The notes beneath the pieces were generated by a model. It was given only the letters and a program-made list of their open reading frames with translations, was not told where the DNA came from and ran no database searches. 64,000 bases of DNA, from positions 62,001-126,000 of the forward strand of contig PIZK01000003.1 in the NCBI GenBank assembly GCA_002835545.1. Direction: 5' to 3'. The stretch comes from Alteromonadales bacterium alter-6D02 (GTDB taxonomy: Bacteria; Pseudomonadota; Gammaproteobacteria; Enterobacterales; Psychrobiaceae). The position numbers were made by a program, and so were the translations under genes. Numbering within the stretch: position 1 is the first letter of the stretch; each line of letters begins with the position of its first letter. This document shows positions 34,949-44,145 of the stretch, piece after piece.

Positions 34949-35282
34949 TAGACCAGAGTGTCGCCCTGAATTTTACAGAGTCAGGGTGACAATAGCTTGC
35001 CATTTAAGCATTGCTATCGCTAAGTTCTCCCATTTATAAAGAGGCACTGCATATAGGTCCTCAATTAAAGTATTTTAAGCAACCTGTGTCGCTTCTTTCA
35101 AATCACAGTTCCTGCAGTCTCTTAGACGAAACCTCTCGTTGATATCAATTATATTGGAAATAACAGCAAAGTACATCAAATTACCCTTCCTAACTGATTG
35201 ATATATAATTAAAATAAAGTTGGCACATTAACTGCATTTCTCGTTGTATTAGTTTTTAAGACAAATATTTGACGAGGCTGTT
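34949..35282. other. 334-base non-coding region between flrA and flrB
   Basis: No gene seen. A 10-bp hairpin with one wobble pair (GTCGCCCTGA at 34960-34969 with TCAGGGTGAC at 34981-34990) follows flrA without a T run. A 12-base motif GCAGTCTCTTAG at 35114-35125 is identical to 11311-11322 in the flgL-flagellin gap. The flrB promoter is at 35221-35236. Confidence 0.75.
35221..35236 (+). promoter_or_regulatory. Sigma-54 promoter of flrBC
   Basis: TGGCACATTAACTGCA has GG at 35222-35223 and GC at 35234-35235, ten bases apart, 46 bases before the flrB start. FlrA-driven flrBC expression is the known second tier of this hierarchy. Confidence 0.85.
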
Positions 35283-36341
35283 ATGGCACTAAACTCACCA
35301 AACAATCAACACATCGGCGCACAAGTGTCACAAAATCGTTTGGCACATTTAGTCGATATTCTACCATCAGGGGTAATTATTCTAGATGGCAATGGTCTGG
35401 TTTCAGAAGCAAATAAGATGGCGGTGAGCTTTCTCGGTCAAGAAGTGATTGGTCAGCGCTGGTTCAATGTGATTAATGAGGCGTTTCAGCCGCGTGCCGA
35501 TGATGGTCATGAGGTGTCATTAAAAGATGGTCGCCGACTTAAAATTGCGATTTCGTCATTAGAGCCAGAAGACGGTCAATTGATTTTGCTCACTGATTTA
35601 ACTGAAACACGTCAAATGCAAAATAACATGGCACACATGCAGCGTTTATCAGCGTTAGGGAAAATGGTTGCGTCACTTGCACATCAAGTAAGAACACCGC
35701 TTTCAGCAGCGATGCTTTATGCCGCAAACCTGAAAAACAAAGCGATGCCCGATCATGCTAAAACTCATTTTCACGACAAGCTTTTAGCACGATTGAAAGA
35801 TTTAGAGCAGCAAGTAAACGATATGTTGATGTTTGCTCGTAGCGATAATGGTCAAATAGCCACAGAACTATCTTTGCAAGAACTATTAACGGAAGTTGAT
35901 GCCTCTAGCGAAGCGATGATGCAACAACATAAAGCTAAGATGATGGTGACATTACCCGATCCAGATTTATTGATATTAGGTAACCGCACGGCACTCAGTG
36001 GTGCTGTTACTAACCTAATACATAATGCGATTCAAGCTAAGCCTCAAGGCTTGTTGCTGCATTTGATCGCCAGACGCTTTGGTGACAATGAAGTTGAAAT
36101 TTCACTTATTGATAATGGACCAGGGGTCTCGTTAGCCCAACAACAAAAAATATTCGAACCGTTTTTTACCACAAAAAGTCAGGGAACGGGATTAGGGCTA
36201 GCAGTAGTTCAGTCTGTAGCTAAGTCTCACAATGGCAAATTAAACTTAGTATCTAAGCAGGGGCAAGGTTCGTGTTTTTCATTAATACTTCCACTTCAGC
36301 GTGAAGCCGCTGTAGTGATTAAACATGCGATGGGGAGTTAA
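35283..36341 (+). CDS. flrB: Sensor histidine kinase FlrB
   Basis: FlrB phosphorylates FlrC. The 352-residue protein is cytoplasmic (no membrane segment): a PAS domain at about residues 20-110, a HisKA domain with LAHQVRTPL placing the phosphorylated His at 134, and an HATPase domain with NLIHNAIQA, DNGPGVS and the G2 box GTGLGLAVVQ. It is followed after three bases by flrC. Confidence 0.95.
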   Translation: MALNSPNNQHIGAQVSQNRLAHLVDILPSGVIILDGNGLVSEANKMAVSFLGQEVIGQRWFNVINEAFQPRADDGHEVSLKDGRRLKIAISSLEPEDGQLILLTDLTETRQMQNNMAHMQRLSALGKMVASLAHQVRTPLSAAMLYAANLKNKAMPDHAKTHFHDKLLARLKDLEQQVNDMLMFARSDNGQIATELSLQELLTEVDASSEAMMQQHKAKMMVTLPDPDLLILGNRTALSGAVTNLIHNAIQAKPQGLLLHLIARRFGDNEVEISLIDNGPGVSLAQQQKIFEPFFTTKSQGTGLGLAVVQSVAKSHNGKLNLVSKQGQGSCFSLILPLQREAAVVIKHAMGS

Positions 36342-36344
36342 CTC

Positions 36345-37697
36345 ATGACAAGTAATAAAATTTTAGTCGTAGAAGATGACGCAGGCTTAAGAGAAGCCTT
36401 AGTTGATACACTAATGTTAGGTGGCTATGAGTGTGTCGAATGTGAAAGTGGTGAAGAAGCGTTATTAACCTTAAAAACAACCAAGGTTGCTTTAGTTGTT
36501 TCGGATGTTCAAATGGGTGGTATGTCAGGGCTATCTCTGCTTCGCAGTATCAAAGCAAAGTGGCCAGATTTACCGATGCTATTAATGACAGCTTATGCCA
36601 ACATTGATGATGCTGTGAGTGCGATGCGTGAGGGTGCTGCAGATTATATGGCGAAGCCGTTTGCACCAGAAGTCTTATTAAATTTAGTCAGCCGCTACAT
36701 GCCAGTGCCAGAACTCGATGTTAATGATCCTGTTGTTGGCGATGAGAAATCGATTAAATTATTAGAGCTGGCTAAGAAAGTTGCGCAAAGCGATGCATCG
36801 GTGATGATCAATGGACCCTCTGGATCAGGTAAGGAAGTGTTAAGTCAGTATATTCATAATCAATCAAGACGAAGTGATAAGCCGTTCGTAGCGATAAATT
36901 GTGCAGCAATTCCTGAAAACATGCTTGAGTCTACCTTATTTGGTTATGAAAAAGGGGCATTTACTGGGGCTCTACAAGCCTGTCCTGGCAAATTTGAGCA
37001 GGCTCAAGGAGGAACAATTTTACTCGATGAAATCACAGAGATGGATATCAGCCTGCAAGCGAAGTTGCTTCGTGTATTACAAGAGAAAGAAGTTGAGCGT
37101 TTAGGTTCACGCAAAACCATTAAACTCGATGTTCGAGTGCTGGCAACATCAAACCGTGACTTACGCCAAGCAGTGAATGATAAAGAGTTTCGCGAGGATT
37201 TATATTACCGGCTTAACGTATTTCCATTAACGTGGCCGCAGCTATCGCAACGTAGTGGGGATATTCTACCACTGGCAGAACATTTATTAGCCAAGCATTA
37301 TAGCGGCCTGGGCCAGCCTCCCGCTTTTTCTACAGATGCTAAATTGATGCTACAACGTCATCAGTGGCCTGGAAATGTTCGAGAGTTGGATAATGTTATA
37401 CAACGTTCATTGATTTTATGCAGTGAGGAAGAGATCACAACCGATGACCTTATTCTTGAGTCGTTTTCAATGGAGCCTGTCCAAGAGGTGCAGTCAGTAC
37501 AGATTAATGAAGCAAGTGTCAGCGAACCGTTATTGGGCAATGAATTAAAGCAACAAGAGAATCAGATCATAATTGATACGCTTGCTGCATGTAACGGATC
37601 ACGTAAAGCTGTAGCAGAAAAGCTGGGTATCAGTCCTCGTACCTTAAGGTATAAATTGGCGAAAATACGTGATATGGGTATTCCTTTACCCGCGTAG
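36345..37697 (+). CDS. flrC: Response regulator FlrC, sigma-54 activator
   Basis: FlrC activates the middle sigma-54 genes (rod, hook, flagellin 1). The 450-residue protein has a receiver domain with acidic pair near residue 10-12 and phospho-acceptor Asp54 (VSDVQMGGMSG), an AAA+ domain with GPSGSGKE and GAFTGA, and a C-terminal Fis-type HTH (RKAVAEKLGISPRTLRYKLA). It is coupled to flrB and ends at a terminator. Confidence 0.95.
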   Translation: MTSNKILVVEDDAGLREALVDTLMLGGYECVECESGEEALLTLKTTKVALVVSDVQMGGMSGLSLLRSIKAKWPDLPMLLMTAYANIDDAVSAMREGAADYMAKPFAPEVLLNLVSRYMPVPELDVNDPVVGDEKSIKLLELAKKVAQSDASVMINGPSGSGKEVLSQYIHNQSRRSDKPFVAINCAAIPENMLESTLFGYEKGAFTGALQACPGKFEQAQGGTILLDEITEMDISLQAKLLRVLQEKEVERLGSRKTIKLDVRVLATSNRDLRQAVNDKEFREDLYYRLNVFPLTWPQLSQRSGDILPLAEHLLAKHYSGLGQPPAFSTDAKLMLQRHQWPGNVRELDNVIQRSLILCSEEEITTDDLILESFSMEPVQEVQSVQINEASVSEPLLGNELKQQENQIIIDTLAACNGSRKAVAEKLGISPRTLRYKLAKIRDMGIPLPA

Positions 37698-37730
37698 TTA
37701 AAATTTTAAAAATCTATTTACTTGAAATAT

Positions 37731-37760
37731 AAGCCAAACATTAATTTTGTTTGGCTTTTT
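37731..37760 (+). terminator. Terminator after flrBC
   Basis: AAGCCAAAC at 37731-37739 pairs with GTTTGGCTT at 37749-37757 (9 bp, 9-base loop), running into TTT. Confidence 0.85.
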
Positions 37761-37778
37761 GGGTTGAGTTTCATTTTG

Positions 37779-37794
37779 TGGATCATTTCTTGCT
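37779..37794 (+). promoter_or_regulatory. Sigma-54 promoter of fliE
   Basis: TGGATCATTTCTTGCT has GG at 37780-37781 and GC at 37792-37793, ten bases apart, 51 bases before the fliE start. Confidence 0.8.
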
Positions 37795-37844
37795 TTTATT
37801 GATTATACGCATGAAAAAGTCAAAAAAACGTCGAGGACAACATT

Positions 37845-38174
37845 ATGAATATTAACGCTGGTTCAATGTATAACGATATGCAAAGCATGATCTCTAAAGC
37901 TCAAATGAATACTCCGGGCATAGAAAGTGCTAAACCTGCTGCTGCGCAATCAGCCGATTTTTCATCGATGTTAAAAGCCGCTGTTGATAATGTGAATGAT
38001 CTGCAAAAAGCCTCAAAAGAGATGCAAATTGCCGTAGAAATGGGCGATCGTTCAGTGAGCATTTCAGATGCGATGATCGCATCACAAAAATCAAGCGTTG
38101 CATTTTCTGCAGCCGTTGAAGTCCGTAATAAGTTCGTTGAAGCGTATAAAGAAATCATGAGTATGCCTGTTTAA
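37845..38174 (+). CDS. fliE: Flagellar MS-ring/rod junction protein FliE
   Basis: FliE connects the MS ring to the rod. The 109-residue protein has the family C-terminus: SVSISDAMIASQKSSVAFSA followed by AVEVRNKFVEAYKEIMSMPV. The N-terminus (MNINAGSMYNDMQSMISKA) is variable as usual. A 166-base gap with its own promoter separates it from fliF. Confidence 0.95.
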   Translation: MNINAGSMYNDMQSMISKAQMNTPGIESAKPAAAQSADFSSMLKAAVDNVNDLQKASKEMQIAVEMGDRSVSISDAMIASQKSSVAFSAAVEVRNKFVEAYKEIMSMPV

Positions 38175-38283
38175 TACAGTGTTCTGTATTTTCATCATAT
38201 TTTTATGTAAACAAACTGAGAATATGAGAATATAGGCTGTACGTCGTATTTTGATTATGATGATAGTGTAATATTGATGGTGT

Positions 38284-38299
38284 AGGTGCTTATTTTGCG
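38284..38299 (+). promoter_or_regulatory. Probable sigma-54 promoter of fliF
   Basis: AGGTGCTTATTTTGCG has GG at 38285-38286 and GC at 38297-38298, ten bases apart. The -24 part is off consensus (AGGTGC), so it may be weaker than the others. It is 42 bases before the fliF start. Confidence 0.6.
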
Positions 38300-38340
38300 T
38301 AATAAGTAGCACCCTAAGATGAAAATAAAGGTTAGTAATA

Positions 38341-40080
38341 GTGGCTGAAGCGAGTAACTCAACAGACATGACGGTGAATGAAGACCCTCACCCAATAACG
38401 TCAGCGGGATCTAATGATATAGAAGAAACCAAGACCGGTGTACTCGCGGGGTTAGGTGACGGTGATACTTTACGTCAAGTTATCATGATTCTGGCGCTTG
38501 CTATCTGTTTAGGTATTGCCGTCATGGTACTTTTTTGGGCACAAGAACCTGAGTATCGACCATTAGGAAAAATGGATACTGAAGAGTTTACAACAACTCT
38601 TGACTTCCTTGACCAAAATAAACTTGAATACAAAATCGACGGCACTACCATTATGATTGCCGAAGAGAATTATCAACAAGTCCGTCTTGCTTTAACGCGT
38701 GCAGGTATGGCTAATGCACCTGCAAACGGTGATGATATCTTGATGCAAGATATGGGTTTCGGTGTCAGTCAGCGCTTAGAGCGCGAACGACTGAAGCACA
38801 GCCGTGAGCGCCAACTATCTTCAGCTATCGCCGAATTAAAAAATGTTGCGAGAGCGAAAGTCTTATTAGCGATTCCTAAAGAGAATGTGTTTTCTCGTCG
38901 TGATAAAAAAGCTAGCGCAACTGTGGTTGTTACTTTAAATCGAGGTCGCCAACTCGGCCAAGAAGAAGTGGATGCAATTGTTGATATTGTCGCTTCAGGG
39001 GTTGATGGTTTAGAACCCGGTCGAGTATCCGTTGCTGACCAAAACGGTCGTTCATTAAAATCAGGCAATGAAGACCCATCAAGCGTGCGTAATCGTAAAG
39101 AGTTTGAACAGCAGCGAAAACAAGAAACGGAATACTTAGAAAAAATTGACTCTATTTTGATCCCTGTTGTGGGCATTGGTAATTACACTGCTCAAGTCGA
39201 TGTTGCAATGGACTTTACTGCCGTTGAAGAGACTCAACAGCGCTACAACCCAGACCTTCCAGCTATCCGCAGTGAACGGACAATGGAAAATAAAAACATC
39301 GGTGATCTCGTCGGTGGCGTCGCTGGCGCATTATCAAATCAGCCTCCGTTAGAGTCAGATATCCCCCAAGAAGTTGATAAGCAAAAAGTAGGTGATATTA
39401 CGACGACGAAAAATGGACGTTTCCAGAAAGAAGCAACCAGAAACTATGAGCTAGATACCACTATTAGCCATATACGTCAGCAAGTAGGTATCATTAAAAA
39501 ACTCAGTGTTTCTGTTGCGCTAGATTACACAACAACACCAGCGGCAGAAGGCGGAGAGCCTATTACAGCACCGCGAACACAAGCAGAGCTGTCTAATATC
39601 ACGCGCCTTTTGCAAGGTAGTATTGGTTATAACCAAGCCCGAGGTGATATTTTAGAAGTTGTGACAATTCCATTCCATAAGGAATCTGTTGAAGAACTTG
39701 CCGACTTGCCTATATGGGAGCAACCGTGGTTCTTGCGTGTTGTGAAAATGGTGTTAGGTGCATTGGTCATTATTGTGATTATCTTCGGATTAGTGAAACC
39801 AATGCTGAACCGCCTCATCTACCCAGAGGTTGAGGAAGAGGATCTTGATGTCGCTGAAGGTGATTTAGCTGACTTTGATGACCAGTTTGCTGCTGATACC
39901 GTTGATATGCTTGCTGCGGCGGACAGTGACTATACTTATGCTGACGATGGTTCAATTCAAATACCAGATTTACGTAAAGATGATGATTTGTTACGCGCGG
40001 TTCGAGCGCTGGTCTCAAATGAACCTGATTTATCAATTCAGGTAGTTAAGAACTGGCTATATAAAGACAATCAAGGTTAA
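38341..40080 (+). CDS. fliF: Flagellar MS-ring protein FliF
   Basis: FliF makes the inner-membrane MS ring. The 579-residue product starts at GTG with AAAGG nine bases upstream. It has membrane segments near residues 52-70 (IMILALAICLGIAVMVLFW) and 465-485 (MVLGALVIIVIIFGLV), the RBM domain region with LALTRAGMANAP and ARAKVLLAIPKENVFSR, and a C-terminal FliG-binding tail. It heads the fliF-G-H-I-J run. Confidence 0.96.
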   Translation: MAEASNSTDMTVNEDPHPITSAGSNDIEETKTGVLAGLGDGDTLRQVIMILALAICLGIAVMVLFWAQEPEYRPLGKMDTEEFTTTLDFLDQNKLEYKIDGTTIMIAEENYQQVRLALTRAGMANAPANGDDILMQDMGFGVSQRLERERLKHSRERQLSSAIAELKNVARAKVLLAIPKENVFSRRDKKASATVVVTLNRGRQLGQEEVDAIVDIVASGVDGLEPGRVSVADQNGRSLKSGNEDPSSVRNRKEFEQQRKQETEYLEKIDSILIPVVGIGNYTAQVDVAMDFTAVEETQQRYNPDLPAIRSERTMENKNIGDLVGGVAGALSNQPPLESDIPQEVDKQKVGDITTTKNGRFQKEATRNYELDTTISHIRQQVGIIKKLSVSVALDYTTTPAAEGGEPITAPRTQAELSNITRLLQGSIGYNQARGDILEVVTIPFHKESVEELADLPIWEQPWFLRVVKMVLGALVIIVIIFGLVKPMLNRLIYPEVEEEDLDVAEGDLADFDDQFAADTVDMLAAADSDYTYADDGSIQIPDLRKDDDLLRAVRALVSNEPDLSIQVVKNWLYKDNQG

Positions 40081-40094
40081 GAACGGTTTATCTC

Positions 40095-41141
40095 ATGGCT
40101 GAAGAAGTTGCAACACAAGAAGAAAAAAAAGAAGAGTTTGATGTTACTACCTTAACAGGGTTAGAGCGTACGGCTTTATTATTGTTAAGTCTTAAAGAGG
40201 AAGATGCCGCGAGCATCCTTAAATCGCTTGAACCAAAAGAAGTACAGTATGTTGGTCAAGCGATGGCTCGTTTTGATGACTTTACTCCGGCGAAAGTTCA
40301 GGCTGTGCTGCGCTGCTTTCTCGATGATATTCAAGAGCTATCTTCTATTGGTCTTAATTCTGAAGACTTTATCCGTAAAGCTTTAATTGAAGCTTTAGGT
40401 GAAGATAAAGCCTCTAATATCATTGACCAGATTATTTTAGGTGGTAGTGCTAAAGGTCTAGAATCGCTCAAATGGATGGACGCGCGTCAAGTTGCCAATA
40501 TCATCGTGAGTGAGCACCCGCAGATTCAGACCATCGTATTGTCATATTTAGACCCTGAGCAATCTGCTGAAATTTTATCGCAATTCCCTGAGAAAATTCG
40601 TTTAGACTTAATGATGCGTATTGCAAACCTTGAAGAAGTTCAACCTGCGGCATTGCAAGAGTTAAACGATATTATGGAAAAACAATTTGCAGGACAAGCG
40701 GGTGCACAAGCGGCGAAAATGGGTGGTTTAAAATCTGCTGCTAATATCATGAACTACCTTGATAACAATGTTGAAGGTCAGTTAATGGACTCTATCCGTG
40801 ATACGGATGAGGAGATGGCGCAAAAACTTCAAGACTTGATGTTCGTCTTTGAGAATTTAATCGACGTTGATGATCGTGGTGTCCAAGCAATTTTACGTGA
40901 TGTACAAACGGACGATCTGATGAAAGCGCTTAAAGGTGCTGATGAAGCACTTAAAGATAAGTTTCTTAACAATATGTCCAAACGCGCTGCTGAAATGTTG
41001 GTGGATGATCTTGAAGCTATGGGGCCAATTCGTGTTAGTGAAGTCGAAGTGGCACAAAAAGAAATTCTTGCTGTGGCAACTCGCTTGGCCGACTCAGGTG
41101 AAATCATGCTTGGCGGCGGCGGTGGTGACGAGTTCTTATAA
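40095..41141 (+). CDS. fliG: Flagellar motor switch protein FliG
   Basis: FliG is the rotor protein that contacts the stator. The 348-residue protein has the N-terminal FliF-binding domain (LTGLERTALLLLSLKEEDAA), the middle EHPQ motif (VSEHPQIQTIVLSYL) and the C-terminal torque helix with charged residues (MSKRAAEMLVDDLEAMGPIR). The C-terminus ends in a Gly-rich GGGGGDEFL tail. Confidence 0.97.
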   Translation: MAEEVATQEEKKEEFDVTTLTGLERTALLLLSLKEEDAASILKSLEPKEVQYVGQAMARFDDFTPAKVQAVLRCFLDDIQELSSIGLNSEDFIRKALIEALGEDKASNIIDQIILGGSAKGLESLKWMDARQVANIIVSEHPQIQTIVLSYLDPEQSAEILSQFPEKIRLDLMMRIANLEEVQPAALQELNDIMEKQFAGQAGAQAAKMGGLKSAANIMNYLDNNVEGQLMDSIRDTDEEMAQKLQDLMFVFENLIDVDDRGVQAILRDVQTDDLMKALKGADEALKDKFLNNMSKRAAEMLVDDLEAMGPIRVSEVEVAQKEILAVATRLADSGEIMLGGGGGDEFL

Positions 41142-41170
41142 TTCGTTAGCGGCATAGGTAAAGGTTAAAA

Positions 41171-42097
41171 ATGGCGAATGAAATGTATAAACCCTCTACT
41201 GAAGAGTTAGAACTGCTAAAACGATGGTACGCACCAGATGTTACAGAAAAAGTTGCCGAAGACCGCACTAATGCACTAGGAATGAATGTCGCGGAATTAA
41301 GCCAAAAAAAAGCGGTGGTGGAAGAGGAAGTCGTTACTGAAGATGTGCAGGCTCCGAGTGCATTATCAGCACAAGAACTTGAAGAAATTACACAGCAAGC
41401 TCAGCAACAAGGATTTGAGCAAGGGCTAGAGAAGGGGATTGCACAAGGTATCGTTCAAGGTCATGAAGAAGGGTACAAGCAAGGTGTGGAACAAGGCGTT
41501 GAGGAAGGACGCGAGCAAGGGCTTGCCACAATTCAACCTGAATTGGAACACAAACTCGCATTGATTGATAGTTTACTCGAACGCTTACAAACTCCTCTTG
41601 CCAAACAGGAGCAAGAGATTGAACAATCATTGCTGCATTTGGCGATGGTTTTGGCAAAGAAAGTTATTCATACTGAAGTTAAACAACACCATGAGCCGAT
41701 TGTGCAAGCGGTAAGTGAAGCCCTTGTCTTATTAAAAGACTCTTCGCCATTAACATTGCGTTTAAACCCTCAGGATACAGAGTACCTCAAACAAGTGTGG
41801 ACTGAGGATGAGATAAGTCAGCGTCATATTACTCTACAGCTTGATCCATCATTATCAGATGGGGACTGTGTTATTGAATCACCAAGTAGCTCTGTATCAT
41901 CAGTTTTGACAGAACGGATTGAGCATGTTTTTGAAGATTTTAAGTCTCAAGAGCGCCCAAACACCCAATATACTGATAGCCAAGTTTATTCAAATGAAGA
42001 GCAAACCTTGGCCGACTCATCCCACCATGACCAAACAATAGAGCAAGCTCAAGCCCCTGAAGGAAGCCCTAGGGAAGGTGGTAATGAGCATGGCTAA
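41171..42097 (+). CDS. fliH: Flagellar export ATPase regulator FliH
   Basis: FliH is the peripheral stalk of the export ATPase. The 308-residue protein has an N-terminal KRWYAPDV motif, a Gly-x3-Gly repeat helix at about residues 80-115 ([19 protein letters not shown]), and a C-terminal FliI-binding domain ([20 protein letters not shown]). The last ~50 residues are an acidic Gln-rich tail. It overlaps fliI. Confidence 0.94.
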   Translation: MANEMYKPSTEELELLKRWYAPDVTEKVAEDRTNALGMNVAELSQKKAVVEEEVVTEDVQAPSALSAQELEEITQQAQQQGFEQGLEKGIAQGIVQGHEEGYKQGVEQGVEEGREQGLATIQPELEHKLALIDSLLERLQTPLAKQEQEIEQSLLHLAMVLAKKVIHTEVKQHHEPIVQAVSEALVLLKDSSPLTLRLNPQDTEYLKQVWTEDEISQRHITLQLDPSLSDGDCVIESPSSSVSSVLTERIEHVFEDFKSQERPNTQYTDSQVYSNEEQTLADSSHHDQTIEQAQAPEGSPREGGNEHG

Positions 42098-43433
42098 TCT
42101 GCCTCGTGTGCCCAATTGGTCCAAGCTGCTAACAGATTACAGTGAAAGCGTTAATCAGTTTCAACCTGTTATGTCTGGAAAATTAAGGCGCGTTGTTGGT
42201 TTAACGATGGAAGCCGTTGGTTGTCGTGCCCCCGTAGGAAGCCTCTGTCGTGTTGAAACGTTAAGTGGTTACATAACTGCTGAAGTGGTAGGCTTTAGCG
42301 GTGAAGTGTTGTATTTAATGCCTAGTGAGGAATTACAAGGTGTTCTGCCTGGAGCGAAGGTTGAGCCTTTATTAGGTCAAAAGGGCTTACCGGTTGGCCT
42401 AGATTTATTGGGGCGTGTGATTGATGGTGTTGGTAAGCCGCTCGACGGTTTAGGGCCTATTAAAGCGAAACAACATATGTCTGGCAAAGCAGAGCCAATA
42501 AATCCATTAGCCAGAAGGCCGATTTCCCAGCCATTAGATGTGGGGATACGGGCGATTAATACGCTAATCACAGTCGGAAAAGGCCAGCGGATGGGCTTGT
42601 TTGCTGGCTCAGGTGTGGGTAAAAGTGTATTACTTGGCATGATGACCCGTGGCACGAGCGCCGATGTTATTGTGGTTGGGCTTGTCGGGGAGCGTGGTCG
42701 TGAGGTTAAAGAGTTTATAGAAGAAATATTGGGTGAAGAGGGTCGTAAACGATCGGTTGTAGTGGCCGCACCCGCAGATACCTCACCGCTAATGCGCTTA
42801 AAAGCCTGTGAAACAGCTGTATCAATTGCCGAGTTTTTTCGAGATCAAGGAATGGAAGTGTTATTGCTAATGGACTCGTTAACTCGATTTGCTCAGGCGC
42901 AGCGTGAAATTGCATTGGCTATTGGTGAGCCTCCTGCAACAAAAGGCTATCCCCCGTCAGTATTTGCAAAGCTTCCTCAGCTGGTGGAGCGTGCTGGTAA
43001 TGGTAGTGACACTCAAGGTTCAATTACTGCATTCTATACGGTGTTAACTGAGGGCGATGATCTACAAGACCCTATTGCTGATGCTTCCCGAGCAATTTTA
43101 GATGGGCATATTGTGTTATCCCGCAAGCTCGCTGAGTCGGGTCATTACCCTGCCATTGACGTAGAAGCATCGATTTCTCGTGTAATGCCGATGGTTGTGA
43201 GTGATCAGCATGTTCAGTATGCTCGACTCGTGAAGCAAAATTATTCGCTGTACCAGCAGAATAAAGACCTCATTTCTATTGGTGCTTATATCCAAGGCGC
43301 AGATCCTAAAGTGGATAAATCAATTCAATTCTATCCAGTGATTGAAGCGTTTTGTCAGCAGACGATGAAAGAAAGCCATCCGTATGATGAGTCACTCACG
43401 GCATTGTCACAACTTGGTGACGCGTTACAATAA
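42084..43433 (+). CDS. fliI: Flagellar export ATPase FliI
   Basis: FliI is the F1-beta-like ATPase of flagellar export. I prefer the ATG at 42084 (449 residues) because GGGAAGG lies five bases upstream; a GTG at 42078 and an ATG at 42090 are alternatives. Walker A is [15 protein letters not shown] and Walker B is [35 protein letters not shown] is family-diagnostic. It overlaps fliH by 14 bases and fliJ by one. Confidence 0.96.
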   Translation: MSMANLPRVPNWSKLLTDYSESVNQFQPVMSGKLRRVVGLTMEAVGCRAPVGSLCRVETLSGYITAEVVGFSGEVLYLMPSEELQGVLPGAKVEPLLGQKGLPVGLDLLGRVIDGVGKPLDGLGPIKAKQHMSGKAEPINPLARRPISQPLDVGIRAINTLITVGKGQRMGLFAGSGVGKSVLLGMMTRGTSADVIVVGLVGERGREVKEFIEEILGEEGRKRSVVVAAPADTSPLMRLKACETAVSIAEFFRDQGMEVLLLMDSLTRFAQAQREIALAIGEPPATKGYPPSVFAKLPQLVERAGNGSDTQGSITAFYTVLTEGDDLQDPIADASRAILDGHIVLSRKLAESGHYPAIDVEASISRVMPMVVSDQHVQYARLVKQNYSLYQQNKDLISIGAYIQGADPKVDKSIQFYPVIEAFCQQTMKESHPYDESLTALSQLGDALQ

Positions 43434-43885
43434 TGGCTGATATCAAGCAACTACTCATCGTCAAAGAAATGGCGTCTAAGAAAGAGCAAGAGCAGTTGCG
43501 AATGTTAACGGCGGCTCAGCAGCAATTAAATCAACTAAAGCAGCAAATGGATTCATTGATTCAATATAAAAAAGACTATTTAAGGCAGATGAAGCCCGAT
43601 CCAACTGTTCCTGTCAGTGCTGATAAGTTAATTTTGTTGCAGGGCTTTTTAGCTAAAATAGATCAATCAATGAACCAGCAGCGTGATGTGATTGCTAGAG
43701 CGTCGATTGCGGTTGACTCAAGGCGACAGGATTGGAGTAAAGCCAAACAATACGTCGACTCAATTGAGTTTTTAATTAACAAGCAACAACAACAACACGC
43801 TGAAAAAGAAGAGAAACAACAGCAAAAGCTCTCCGATGAGTTTGCGATGATGTCCTATTACCGTAAAAATAACCCCTCCTCATAG
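43433..43885 (+). CDS. fliJ: Flagellar export chaperone FliJ
   Basis: FliJ is the coiled-coil central stalk of the export ATPase. The 150-residue product is almost all helix, rich in Gln, Lys and Glu, with EQEQLRMLTAAQQQLNQLKQ at about residues 18-37. Its ATG shares a base with the fliI stop (TAATG). The next gene, fliK, has its own promoter. Confidence 0.92.
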   Translation: MADIKQLLIVKEMASKKEQEQLRMLTAAQQQLNQLKQQMDSLIQYKKDYLRQMKPDPTVPVSADKLILLQGFLAKIDQSMNQQRDVIARASIAVDSRRQDWSKAKQYVDSIEFLINKQQQQHAEKEEKQQQKLSDEFAMMSYYRKNNPSS

Positions 43886-43993
43886 TTTATTCAAAGCCCT
43901 CAAGCCATAATAGGGGCGCGATAACGCTATTTATTAGTCCCTATTTCGTTGTGCTCAGTGAACAAAAAAATAAAGTCCCAACTTGTTATATTT

Positions 43994-44009
43994 AGGTACG
44001 CTTATTGCA
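43994..44009 (+). promoter_or_regulatory. Sigma-54 promoter of fliK
   Basis: AGGTACGCTTATTGCA has GG at 43995-43996 and GC at 44007-44008, ten bases apart, in the 260-base gap between fliJ and fliK. It heads the fliK-L-M-N-O-P-Q-R-flhB run. Confidence 0.75.
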
Positions 44010-44145
44010 TTTTATTTATCAAAAGTAGATCAAGTTTAATGCGATTTACTAATAGCGTAGCCCGTGAACGGCTTAAGTCTAAATAATATGATGAAATATA
44101 ACGTTTTTTGTTGGTGTTGTATTATTTGAAGTGTTGAGGAATATT

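Noticed and set aside
43886-43930. Terminator after fliJ
   Set aside because: Only a 3-bp GGG/CCC pairing and no T run; not supported.
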